From contig CM077833.1 in assembly GCA_039720395.1 (NCBI GenBank), positions 6,773,036 to 6,837,035 of the forward strand: 64,000 nt of DNA. The letters are read 5' to 3'. Shown one piece after another: positions 22,310 to 32,209 of the stretch. Source of the stretch: Liquidambar formosana. Lineage: Eukaryota > Streptophyta > Magnoliopsida > Saxifragales > Altingiaceae. Below the pieces are notes generated by a model, which was given only the letters and a program-made list of their open reading frames with translations, was not told the DNA's origin and searched no databases. Both the position numbers and the translations under genes were made by a program. The number at the start of each line of letters is the position of its first letter. Position 1 is the first letter of the stretch.

Positions 22310-23649
22310 ATCAGGCGGATTGGATAGCCAACATCGTGTCGGTACCAAAGAAGGATGGAAAGGTGCGGGTGTGCATTGACTACAGGGATCTTAACAAGGC
22401 TTGCCCTAAGGATGACTTCCCCCTACCTCACATCGATGTGTTGGTAGATAACACAGCAGGGAGCGCTCTAATGTCATTCATGGATGGGTTCTCGGGATAT
22501 AATCAGATATGGATGGCGCCGGCAGATATGATTAAGACCACCTTCACAACTGGGTGGGGGACGTATTGTTACACGGTAATGCCATTTGGACTTAAAAACG
22601 CCGGGGCTACATACCAGAGGATGGCTACTACGCTACTCCACGATATGATGCATCAGGAGGTAGAGGTGTATGTCGATGATATGATTGTTAAGGCAGAGAC
22701 TCGAGAAGGGCATTTAGAGAATCTTAGGAAGTTCTTTGGACGAATCCGGGAATACAGTCTGAGGTTGAATCCACAAAAGTGCACATTCGGGGTCACGTCA
22801 GGGAAGTTGTTGGGATACATTGTGAGTAGCAGGGGCATCGAGGTAGATCCAACGAAGGTCAAAGCGATTTTGGAAATGCCATCACCGAAAACAGAAAAGG
22901 AAATTAGGGGGTTTCTGGGGCGATTACAGTACATTAGCCGTTTCATAGCCAAGTTAACCCCCACCTGTGAGCCCATTTTCAAACTGCTTAGGAAAGGGGA
23001 ACCTAAGGAATGGAATGAACAATGTCAACAAGCTTTTGAAGCCATCAAAAGATATCTCCTGAATCCTCCGGTTTTGGTCCCTCCACGCCCCGGTAAACCA
23101 TTGTTGCTCTACCTGTCCATCTTTGAGGAAGCTTTAGGAAGCATGTTGGCGCAAGAGGATGATCGTGGTATTGAACATGCGATCTATTACTTAAGCAAGA
23201 AGCTACAAGGTTACGAAGCAAAGTACAATGCGATAGAGAAGTCCTGTTTCGCTTTGGTTTGGGCTGTGCAGAAGCTGAGGCACATTCTGCTAAATTTCGA
23301 AGTATGGATAGTGGCAAGAATGGATCCGCTTAAATACTTGTTTGAGAAACCGGCCTTGAATGGTCGTCTATCTCGGTGGTTGATTCTACTGGCAGAATTT
23401 GAACTTGTATATGTGACACAAAAGTCTATTAAAGGAGGGGCCGTCGCCGAGTACTGCGCTGAACACCCAATCCTGGGATATGGACTTAACGATGAATTTC
23501 CTGACGAGAACCTTCTAGTTGTCGAGTGTGACGAGGCGTGGAAAATGTATTTCGATGGGGCTTCGAACCAGTATGGAGATGGGGTAGGGGTTCTGCTAAT
23601 AGCTCCTGATGGTTCTCATATGCCGCTATCGATAAAGTTGAACTTTTAG
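22310..23649 (+). pseudogene. Element C reverse transcriptase and RNase H
   Basis: RT blocks are VPKKDGKVRVCIDYRDLN, SFMDGFSGYNQIWMAP, VMPFGLKNAGATYQRM and the catalytic YVDDM at 22669-22683. The connection/RNase H region follows. In it, KPLLLYLSIFEEALGSMLAQ lacks the first catalytic Asp (usually in a DAS motif), so the ancestral RNase H is degenerate, as known for Tat. The archaeal-type RNase H begins WKMYFDGASNQYGDGVGVL near 23540. A TAG at 23647-23649 interrupts it before NSNNTAEYEA, and the frame is otherwise open. Confidence 0.9.
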
Positions 23650-25275
23650 AACTCCAATAACACGGCAGAATATGAGGCATGTGTCGCTGGACTAGAAGCC
23701 TTGTTGGCACTAGGAGTCGAAGAAGTGGAGGTATATGGGGATTCAGCCTTAGTGATATCTCAAGTACAGAGGATATGGAGAACCCGAGAAGAACACCTGA
23801 AGCCTTACCAGGGTTACCTAGAGAAACTGACCCAGAAATTCCAGAAAATAACCTTCACACCCTTACCCCGAGCTCACAACCAATTCGCCGACGCCTTGGC
23901 TACCTTGGCTTCCATGATTCAAATGCCTGCTGGAACCCAGATAGAGCCATTGACCGTCCAACAGAAGTTTAGACCCGCACATGAAGAAGGGATTTTGGTA
24001 ATTGACGGAGAGCCAGATGATGGGCACCCTTGGTACTTTGACGTTTGGAACCTCTTGGAAAAAGGAGAATACCCAGAAAATGCCAATAAGAAGGATCGTA
24101 GGGCACTAAGGCTGTTCGCCACGCAGTTTATCATCTGCGGAGGGAAATTATTCAAAAGATCCTACGATGGGATACACCTTCTTTGCGTAGATCGCCGCAT
24201 GGGAGAAACACTCATGAGGGAGGTGCATGAAGGGGAGTGTGGGTCACACATGAATGGGAGGATGTTGGTTAAGAAGCTGCTAAGGTTGGGGTATTACTGG
24301 ACGACTATGGAAACTGACTGCGTGCAGTACGTCAGAAAGTGCCATCAATGCCAAGTGTACGCCAGTGCAAACTACATGCCGCCGGTGGAGTTGCATCAAC
24401 TGGCATCTCCCTGGCCATTTTCAGTATGGGGAATAGACATCATCGGAGAGATTAAGCCATCTGCAACTGGTGGATATAAATATATCCTGGTAGCAATTGA
24501 TTATTTTACCAAATGGGTGGAAGCGGCGGCGTATGTAGAATTGAAATCGAAACATGTGGCCATGTTCGTCGAAACCAACATAATCTGCCGGTACGGAGTA
24601 CCCCATGAGATTATTTCAGATAACGGAACGCACTTTGAAGATGAGGTCAAGAGGTTGTTCACAAAATTCAGTATCCAGCATCACAAATCTTCACCCTACA
24701 GGCCCCAGACTAATGGAGCTGTAGAGGCTGCCAACAAGAACGTCAAAACCATCCTCAGTAAGACGGCAGTAACCTACAAGGATTGGGTGGAGAAGCTTCC
24801 TTATGCATTGTGGGGATATCGGACGTCCGTGAGAACTTCCACAGGTGCTACGCCCTATTCACTGGTATACAGAATGGAAGCCGTATTACCCGTGGAGCTG
24901 GAAGTACAGTCTCTTAGGGTCGCATTGGAAAGTCAGATTCCGGAGGTAGAATGGGCAAGAGAGCAGTATGAACAGCTGGTGCTATTGGAGGAAAGAAGGC
25001 TCAAGGCATTGTACCATGTGCAAGGTTATCAGCGACGAATAGCTCGGGCTTTCAATAAGAGGGTCAGACCGCGGAACTTGAAGGAAGGGGACTTGGTTCT
25101 TAAGGAATTTAGAGCACCTGTGTTCGATCCTCGAGGGAAATTCAAGCCCAATTGGGTGGGGCCCTACGTCATCAAGACAATTTACCCAGGTGGTGCGGTC
25201 ACGTTAATGGATGGTGACGGGAACGAGTTGGTGAATCCAGTGAATATGGACAGACTCCGTAAATATTATGTATAG
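23650..25275 (+). CDS. Element C second RNase H (C-terminal part) and integrase, intact frame
   Basis: The RNase H continues with NNTAEYEACVAGL (Glu), YGDSALVISQ (Asp) and ahead NQFADALATLASM (Asp), so all acidic sites of the archaeal-type enzyme remain across the stop at 23647. The integrase has its zinc motif (HEGECGSHMNG and RKCHQCQ) at about 24226-24350. The catalytic core has Asp in WGIDIIGE (near 24430), Asp in ISDNGTHF (near 24617) and Glu in NGAVEAAN (near 24724), with 35 residues between the last two. The C-terminus GDLVLKEFRAPVF to LRKYYV ends at 25275. There is no chromodomain. The first antisense gene ends 107 bp away, facing it. Confidence 0.93.
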   Translation, partial: NSNNTAEYEACVAGLEALLALGVEEVEVYGDSALVISQVQRIWRTREEHLKPYQGYLEKLTQKFQKITFTPLPRAHNQFADALATLASMIQMPAGTQIEPLTVQQKFRPAHEEGILVIDGEPDDGHPWYFDVWNLLEKGEYPENANKKDRRALRLFATQFIICGGKLFKRSYDGIHLLCVDRRMGETLMREVHEGECGSHMNGRMLVKKLLRLGYYWTTMETDCVQYVRKCHQCQVYASANYMPPVELHQLASPWPFSVWGIDIIGEIKPSATGGYKYILVAIDYFTKWVEAAAYVELKSKHVAMFVETNIICRYGVPHEIISDNGTHFEDEVKRLFTKFSIQHHKSSPYRPQTNGAVEAANKNVKTILSKTAVTYKDWVEKLPYALWGYRTSVRTSTGATPYSLVYRMEAVLPVELEVQSLRVALESQIPEVEWAREQYEQLVLLEERRLKALYHVQGYQRRIARAFNKRVRPRNLKEGDLVLKEFRAPVFDPRGKFKPNWVGPYVIKTIYPGGAVTLMDGDGNELVNPVNMDRLRKYYV

Positions 25276-25382
25276 GCAGAGTCGTGACAATTTGGCAAAG
25301 TACTCAGTGCTCAAATTAATGATAATAGTTTTTTATTGATTGGGGAAAATCATTACATCTTTTCTGATGCTTATTCATTAAC

Positions 25383-26746
25383 TCATAAGGGATTAAAAGC
25401 GAGTGCATGGGTACAATAGTTGATAGGGGTACGGGGGATAGTCAAGTTCATTTCTTCTTCGCCTCTGTTTCGACCTCTGTTTCCCTTTTCCTCTCTCTCC
25501 ATGTCAGTAAACAGCCAGTTATAATAGGATCCAGGGGGGCTAATCACTTCGGAGGGGGTGACGGCCCAATACACTGCCTTGCTATACCAGTCATTTTCCA
25601 CACGATCCACATGGTTGGGTTTCCAGGGGCAGGTGTAACCAAGGTGACCCCATTTGATCGGATCCTGGCGTAGCCCTTGCTGACGACGGATGCGTATAGG
25701 AGAGTAGAAAGAAACCTCCTTAAGACCGATCAGCATGACGCTGTGAGGAAGAATCAGATTTCGAACAGCATGAGAGGTCCTCCACCAAGGACAGAGCCAG
25801 CGGATGTTGTGGCAAGATATGGATTCTAGCAAATCCCGGGCTTGCTCGACGTTTGGGAAAGGTTTGGTGACCTTCCTGTGGCGATAGTGCTGCGGATGAT
25901 ATGTCCAGATACTCATGGCAGGGTCTTCGACCAGTTTTAGGCGTTCAAACAGCCAAATCTGCATCACAAAAGAGTAAAGATGGAAGGGTCAACAGACCAT
26001 GCACGTACGTACATGGGTTATGCACGTACGTGCATGGACAATGCACGTACGATCATGGCATGAAAAAAAAAAAAAAAATCCGAGAAAATAAAAGAAGAAG
26101 AGAAAGAAACCTGTAGAAGGAGGGGGCTGCCGCCGAAGGAGAAACTGTCGCTTCGCGCCACGCGATCGAGCCCGTTCAGAGTATCTGCCAAGACAACCAT
26201 GCTGGGGTTGAAATCCTTGATCTTCGGAATCATGCGCACAATAAAAGTCTCCAAACTTGATGACTCATCTCTGAAAAAGAGGGCGGCAAGAGCATAGAAG
26301 CACGCCGCGCGCAGGTAATAGACCCGAGCCTGGCCAGCGGGAGGCATAGGACGGGACACGAAATATTCAGCGAGTTTCGCCACGTCCACCTTGAAACTCG
26401 TAGTCCACCCTTGCACCAGTCGCACAGAAAAGCCTAAGAACTGGGCCACCTCGGCAGCAGGGACCTTGTCAACCGGGGGAAGGAGCAAGCCGTTGAAGCT
26501 AGTCCGTCCTATGATACCGCCGAAATCTTCAAGTGTGGGGCACAACTCATTCAGATTGAATCTAAAGACATGGCGGGTTGGTTTCCAATATTCTGAAGCA
26601 ACAAGAAGGAAGGTGTAGTTGATTTTCACCCGACAATAGTCAAACAAGCATGGGAGGCCAAAAGCTTCTTTGAAATCATTCCGAGCTTGGTTATCAAAGG
26701 ACAAGAGCCATCGTTTTATGTCTTTGACAAACTTAGGGTCTTCCAT
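25383..26746 (-). CDS. Antisense gene 2 of element C: two-exon uncharacterised protein, intact
   Basis: Exon 1 is 26746-26111 (212 codons) and exon 2 is 25958-25383 (191 codons plus stop), giving 403 residues. The intron has donor CTACAG/GTTTCT and acceptor TTGTGATGCAG, is phase 0, and carries a palindrome triad and an A/T homopolymer. The protein begins MEDPKFVKDIKRWLLSFDNQ and has YWKPTRHVFRFNLNELCPTL, a pattern of plant mobile-like domains in uncharacterised plant transposon proteins (possibly the DUF7745 group). The end is basic and polar. No catalytic motif is evident. It has no stop or frameshift, unlike the rest of the element. Its start is supported by the conserved length and a triad about 100 bp upstream (26846-26903), which may be part of a promoter. 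Function is not known. Confidence 0.75.
25999..26056. promoter_or_regulatory. Palindrome triad in the intron of antisense gene 2
   Basis: Units start at 25999, 26020 and 26041, 21 bp apart, around ACGTACGT cores. A run of 16 A follows at 26063-26078. Confidence 0.88.
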
Positions 26747-26845
26747 CGTAGGGTTTCAGTGGAGAAGAACGAAGGAGGAGGCTCGTTTTATGCAGAAAAA
26801 GTTGCCAAATCGACGAAGTGCGAGAAAAAGGAAAGAGATGGACCC

Positions 26846-26903
26846 ATGATCGTACGAGCATAAGCCATGCACGTACGAGCATGGACTGTGCACGTACGTG
26901 CCC
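26846..26903. promoter_or_regulatory. Palindrome triad upstream of antisense gene 2
   Basis: Units start at 26846, 26867 and 26888, 21 bp apart, 100-157 bp before the ATG on the minus strand. The third unit holds GTGCACGTACGTGC. Confidence 0.88.
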
Positions 26904-27233
26904 AGACCCCTTTTCGCGTATTTTCATCCCCTTTCACGGTTTTACGATCTTTTTTGCTGTCATATGAGGCTTTTTGGGTGCTCTCCCTATATTAAACGGC
27001 TGGCTATTTATCCTAGCGCAATAGAGGAAGCAAGAAAGGAAAAATGTGCATCGCAAGCCATATTTGATATATCACAGGAGTAACAGTCATGTCCAAAATA
27101 TACAGAAAGGGAAGGAGAAATGAGTACATGTCCAAAATTTACAGAAAGGGAAGGAGAAATGGGTACATGTTCAAAAAAATAAAAATAAAAATAAATAATA
27201 AATAAGTATCCCCTAATGTCCAAAACGAATACA
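26904..27233. other. Spacer between the two antisense genes
   Basis: It holds two near-identical tandem copies of a sequence around GGGAAGGAGAAAT (about 27070-27175) and an AT-rich AAATAAA stretch. No gene is seen; it would serve as terminator of antisense gene 1 or promoter of antisense gene 2. Confidence 0.5.
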
Positions 27234-29169
27234 TCAACGCGGAACATATAGAGGGGTCTGGGCAGGAGAGGCTGGCGGGCTGTCGTCACCATCATCACCA
27301 CCGTCATCACCACCATCACCACCATCGCCGTCATCACCGTCGCCGTCATCCTCGTCAGCCGTGAAGCCGTCCCAGTCCTCCCCAGCAGGAGCCTGCTCCG
27401 CAATCACTAACCTGCAAGAGAGAGACGTGACCATGACCTTCAGGCTCCCCACCATCCGCAAAAGTGTCGAGGACTCCTCATGGGTGAGCTGTGAGTAGAA
27501 AAGCAAGGGGCAATCGTTAGGACATGCATGCTTTACTTGTATATATGTGTGAAAACTAACAAATGCAGGAACTTGGAAACCCACCGGCCTAGTACCCTCA
27601 GCCATCGGGTACCCAATGCACCTGTTCAGCTTGGGGATATCCTCTTCCATGGCTAAATCAGGTGTGACATGGAAAGGCACGCTCCACCCCGGCATGATGG
27701 GGGCCAGCCCAGCGGGCGCGTCTGTAGCAGGAGCAGCCTGTGGAAAGAAGTCAAGCACAGGTGTTAAAAAAGAAAGCAGAAAGGGGAGGTTAACAAGACT
27801 CAGGAAAGGGTATACGTACCGGTGCAACAAAGATGCTGCCCATCAATCGCTCCCGCGCAAAGGAGACATAGTCGATCTCCTCGACAGAAAGGCGATCCGT
27901 ATAAGGGATCATGGCCCGCTAGGCAGCCAGGTCACTCGATGTCGCCTCAGCAGGGATAGCGACAAAACGGGGAGGATCTACTGGGACCGGAGGACCACCC
28001 GCGCCCACATCGGCAATCTGCCATACCACCCTCTCCGCAAGATAGAAAGAGCGGACCCCAGGGCACTCGAACACCGTGGACAGGGTGGAGAGCGTCAAGG
28101 CAGCAGCATCCCACTCAGCAGGGGCGCGTGCGGGGGTGCCCTCCCAGGGGCGCGGGATGATCTGTGGAAAAGCAGTAATAGGGTGAATACATGAGTATAA
28201 TGCTATCAACCGTACCGTTAAAATGAAATAGGACTTACCCGGTCAACGGTCAGCTCGTCCAGGAAGCGACGGGAGCTCCAATAGTCGTGCTTGTCGATGG
28301 GGGAATCCGGATCCGCGCGGAAGTACCGACCTGCCCAAAGCTGCACAAGTAGATGTGATAAGAAACCAATATGGAATGACAGGTAAGGAAAGGAGAAAAG
28401 AGACAAAAGAGGAGGAAAAGGAGGGGATATATACTGCCCAGACCCGCCAGTGGCTAACCATGGACTGGACAGCCATCCGACTCAGCGAGTCCATAGCCGA
28501 GATCACGTGGCCGTACACCGCCGCTCCCCAGCTGAACTCACGGGCCCTCCCTAAGTCCCTCAAGGCCAGCAACCAGCCAAAAGGGACCGTCTGCGCTGCA
28601 TTCGGGACTAGATAGCCCCCTATCAGAAACAGCAGATACCCGCGCGCCATCCGGATCCGCTGGGCAGCTGTACCCTGCCCCTGAGTGGACATATGGTCAT
28701 ATACATCCAGAATGAAGATGGAAGCGCTGTCGTACTCAATCCCCAATAGCTCCTGAGAGAGTCTCTCCCTCTCACTCTCATTGTGGTCAAAAGGAAGTGG
28801 GAGGCCATCCATGCGCAGACCCGTGAGGCGGTAGAAGTCGTAGGGAGTCAGGGTCAGCTCCCGACCCGCAATGTGGAAAGTATGGGTGGTGTCCTACCAT
28901 CTCTCAGCTATGCAGTGAACGAAAGCCTGGTCGCTATCGTCCACCAATCCCGAGATCACCGTCCCGAAACCAGCACCGGTAACCAGGGCCTTCGTCTCCG
29001 TTGTGAGACGAGCCCACCACGCCTTCGCGTTCACCACGCCTCCACGGGTGACGGGCAGCTTGGGCAGCTGTTGCACAAGGAGAAACCAGGTAAGCACAGC
29101 ACAGGTATGTATATTTGCAGCAGAATAAAAAGGAAAAATTCGAAAATAAGGAGAAAAAAAAAACACAGC

Positions 29170-29275
29170 ATGCACGTACGTACATGCCTTAGGCACGTAC
29201 GTGCATCGGGCAGGCACGTACGTGTCTGTGACCATTTTTTGCCTCTTTTTGGACCCACCCCACACTCGTTGCACG

Positions 29276-29308
<33 letters not shown>

Positions 29309-29387
29309 AGAAAGTGTGTATAAAGGCCAAGCACGTACGTGCATGCCTTAAGCACGTACGTGCATCAGGCAGGCACGTACGTGCATC
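29170..29387. promoter_or_regulatory. Two palindrome triads and an A29 run in intron 1 of antisense gene 1
   Basis: GCACGTAC cores occur at 29172, 29193, 29214 and again at 29331, 29352, 29373, all 21 bp apart within each triad. The spacers of both triads match (GCCTTA, then CAGGCA-like), so one is a duplicate of the other about 159 bp away. A run of 29 A lies between them (29278-29306), and about ten A precede the first. Confidence 0.88.
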
Positions 29388-29533
29388 AGGCTGTTTGCCC
29401 CTTTGGTTCCCAGTTACACCCACACGAATCCCTGAGGTTCCGACCCCCCTCATGTCCGTTTCGAACCTCGGAGAGGCTCGAGTGCGTCCTATTCCACGAT
29501 TAACTGAAAGGAACTGGGTTAAGTCCAAATAAA

Positions 29534-29590
29534 GACACGTGCGCACGCATACGACGCACGTACGCGCATTCGGTACGTACGTACGTGCCT
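29534..29590. promoter_or_regulatory. Third, diverged palindrome triad in intron 1 of antisense gene 1
   Basis: Units around ACACGTGCGCAC, CGCACGTACGCGCAT and ACGTACGTACGTGCC are phased at about 29533, 29554 and 29575. The first two are diverged. Confidence 0.7.
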
Positions 29591-30134
29591 TTAGTTGGGT
29601 TTTTTCCAGTTCTTCTTCCATTTCGGTAACATCCCGACCAAATCCCCAGATTTTACCCCCTCACATTTTGTTTTCGTGATAACCCAAAGTCAAGGTTTCG
29701 TCTCAGTAGCCGAAAATGAAATAAACATTGCGGAAATAAAAACTTACTCGGCCTAGCGCGGCAAGATGGGAGGCGTGCTCGGTGGGACGGAGGAGAATCC
29801 CACCCTCACTACGTCGGAGGCGAGGCTGGGGGCGCCATCTCTGAATCGCAGGCCTCCCTAGCTCGTCGGGGTCCCTCGCCGGTGCGGCACCTGATGTGCT
29901 CGCCTTCGCCGGCGTACGCTGGCGTTTGGGTGCCATGGGTATGCTCGAATGAGATCGAGAAGCAGGAGGTGAGGAAGGGAGATGTAAAGTCTCTTGGTCT
30001 GTAAGAGTGTACGTAAGGATTATGGGACGTGGGTGCGAGTTTATAGGCGTTTTCGCGCCTTTTGAACTGCCCCATAACCATGCATTGGAAACGACGCCGT
30101 TTGGGGAGTCCCTTTGAATACCCACAAAAACCGG

Positions 30135-30192
30135 ATGCACGTACGTGCATTGGGCCTGATCGTGCGAGCATGACCGAGGCACGTGCGATCAT
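30135..30192. promoter_or_regulatory. Palindrome triad upstream of antisense gene 1
   Basis: Units start at 30135 (ATGCACGTACGTGCAT), 30156 and 30177, 21 bp apart. The ATG of antisense gene 1 is about 200 bp downstream on the minus strand, so this is in promoter position, as at 26846. Confidence 0.85.
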
Positions 30193-30256
30193 GGACTTCA
30201 ATTGTGGATTTTATTTGCGGTTCGACTCGGTAATCAACCAATCCAAACTCGTTTTA

Positions 30257-30533
30257 AAATATCCCCTCAATCAACCTGGATTTAATTGGAATTCACTCCG
30301 CGAATTTCAATTCGAAACTTAATCTACCCCGCGAATTTCAATTCGGAATTTAATCAATCTGGATTTAATTGGAATTCACCCCGCGAATTTCAATTCGAAA
30401 CTTAATCAAGCCGGATTTAATTGGAATTTACCCCGCGAATTTCAATTCGGAATTTAATCAACCCGGATTTAATTGGAATTCACCCCGCGAATTTCAATTC
30501 GGAATTTAATCAATCTGGATTTAATTGGAATTC
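30257..30533 (+). repeat. 52-bp tandem repeat, left block
   Basis: About five units, each with GGATTTAATTGGAATTCACC followed by CCGCGAATTTCAATTCG. The array is interrupted by element F at 30533 and continues at 40228. Such repeats in the 3' untranslated region are a known trait of Tat elements. Confidence 0.93.
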
Positions 30534-32192
30534 TGTTAGGATTATGCCCTAGAGCCAATCATAGAGATGATTGTTTAGGGATTAGGAACAATCATTTGAT
30601 TTCATTTATGTATGTCACATTTATTATTGATTTAATAAAAGGGCTTATTCTATTATGTTTATATGCATCATTTATATTTACATAATATGTCCATGGAGTT
30701 AGAGTTGAGAATATGGAATTACAAAGAGTTGTAATTTTGAGACTGTAGATATATTTCTGTACTAAACTCCTAAAGCATTCCTAGTTGAAGGTTCACTATG
30801 ATGGACAGTAATGAACCATAGGACTAGCACTTGTTAGGTTGACTCTATAGGAGGATAGCTAGTCTCAAGCTATTTGTGTGGAGACACTACAACCAACAAG
30901 TGGGTGCCTATTGCGAGAATAGGTACACTGAATGTGACCAAAGATATGAGATAAACTGAATGGAGTTTTTTCCTGCCTGTCAATCAGTCTCTCATTGTTA
31001 TAGTGGTACAAGTAATCCTTAGACCTGAGACACCATAGTTGCCTTATGCATGTAGCTTTAGAAGTTTGATAACACTAAGTGCAAATCCTATTCAGGGGTC
31101 TGCAAAGGTGTTCATTGGCCCTACTGCTATGTGTATGAAGGCATGTGAGTGATCAACAAGGGATCCATCACTCTCAGGAAAAAGAGAGAGAATGTCTTAT
31201 ATAACATTCATAATATAACTCATTAAATCCATGGCCATGGTAGGATGAATATGAAAAGAGTTTCATGAGTTCATCAATGAGTTGATATCTATGAATGAGT
31301 ATAAAGTAATTGAACTAGGGACTTGACAGACTTTCATGTCCTATTAGTTCAATTGGAGACATTGTGTTGAAGGAAGGATGCAATTGTAACCTATAAACTA
31401 TAACAGAAGGGTTCTTTGTAAATGACTATTCACCTCATTAAGGACCACACCATGAGCCATATGCTAGGTGTTACTCATGGTTAGTAGAAGCCCTAATTGA
31501 TATAAGTGAGTTATAATCAATTAGGGAATTGGAAGGAGTTCCAATTAGACCCTAAATGGAAAGAGTTCCATTGTGTACACCTCGTGCTATTCCTACTACT
31601 TAATGATGTGAACCCAATGGGTCACACACTGATCATGCAAGAAGGGCTTTAAAGTCTATGAGAGAAAGGGTTATAGTGAATAAAGAATAGTTCTTTATAG
31701 GCCTATTTGTATTTGATACAAATAATAGGGGTTAATGTGCAATTAAGTGTAATTACACATAACCCTATTAGGGTTTCTTCCCCATGGCCAGCCCCCTTTA
31801 GTGGGCTGCCTATATAAGTCACACTTATGTGTGACATGGCATAAGAGGCTTGCACAATAAACCCTAGCCGTCCAGCCCCTTGGAGGCTCTCTTCTCTCTC
31901 TCTCTCTTCTCCACCTCTAGCAACAACAAGGAAGAAGAAAGAAAAGGCTTGAAGCTCTAGCTAGGTGTGGATACCGTTGGAGGCAGCACACTTGGGCTGC
32001 TCATTCACCGCTGTCCGGAGTAGAAGGTTGGAGCAAAACGGAGAAGACCATTAAAACTGTAAGTGTTCTAACCCTCTTCGTAGTTAGGGTTTGATTTTGT
32101 GTTATGCATAGTTAGATTCATGGGATTGGGAATCGTAGGAAAAATTTTTATATTCCGCACTTGTATTTTTCCCTCTTGTTCGATTCCCAACA
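30534..32192 (+). repeat. Element F 5' LTR
   Basis: TGTTAGGATTATGCC to CCCAACA. A TATA box TATATAA lies at 31811-31817. CT-rich and GAA-rich microsatellites follow at about 31890-31945. Confidence 0.95.
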
Positions 32193-32193
32193 G

Positions 32194-32209
32194 TGGTATC
32201 AGAGCCATG
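32194..32209 (+). other. Element F primer binding site
   Basis: TGGTATCAGAGCCATG, the standard plant copia site complementary to initiator-Met tRNA, one base after the LTR. Confidence 0.93.

Larger units (their letters stand above)
27234..29936 (-). pseudogene. Antisense gene 1 of element C: six-exon plant-mobile-domain-like protein, two stops
   Basis: Exons: 29936-29748 (63 codons), 29067-28435 (211), 28340-28239 (34), 28161-27820 (114), 27737-27585 (51) and 27488-27234 (84 plus stop). All five introns are phase 0 with GT-AG ends, such as GGCCGA/GTAAGT and TTGTGCAACAG. The protein would be 557 residues. Exon 1 is basic (MAPKRQRTPAKASTSG). Exon 2 carries the plant mobile domain pattern HIAGRELTLTPYDFYRLTGL, ARGYLLFLIGGYLVPNAAQ and MVSHWRVWAV. 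Exon 4 begins IIPRPWEGTPARAPAEWD. Exon 6 ends in an acidic Asp/Gly tract (DDGDGDDGDGGDGG). In-frame TAG codons lie at 28894-28896 and 27919-27921. Element B has the same six-exon gene. Such antisense genes are known as extras of Tat elements; what this protein does is unknown. Confidence 0.8.

Noticed and set aside
26018..26110. Continuation of antisense gene 2 exon 1 past 26111
   Set aside because: The extra residues (VSFSSSFIFSDFFFFF) come from the intron with its T run; a splice donor lies at the end of the conserved part.
28783..29621. Overlapping open frames with seven-residue repeats (HVRASGRHVRACLKHVRA and the like) on both strands
   Set aside because: They arise because 21-bp palindrome triads stay in frame on both strands. 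They cross intron 1 of the antisense gene and match no protein.
16550..30192. Palindrome arrays as a CRISPR-like repeat-spacer array
   Set aside because: Spacers are five bases, arrays have three units, and the setting is a plant retrotransposon.
30473..30685. Frame ending in DLIKGLILLCLYASFIFT, repeated near 63198
   Set aside because: Translation of the copia LTR end; present in every LTR and hydrophobic by composition only.
32194..32209. tRNA gene fragment at TGGTATCAGAGCC
   Set aside because: It is a primer binding site next to an LTR end; no tRNA body follows.
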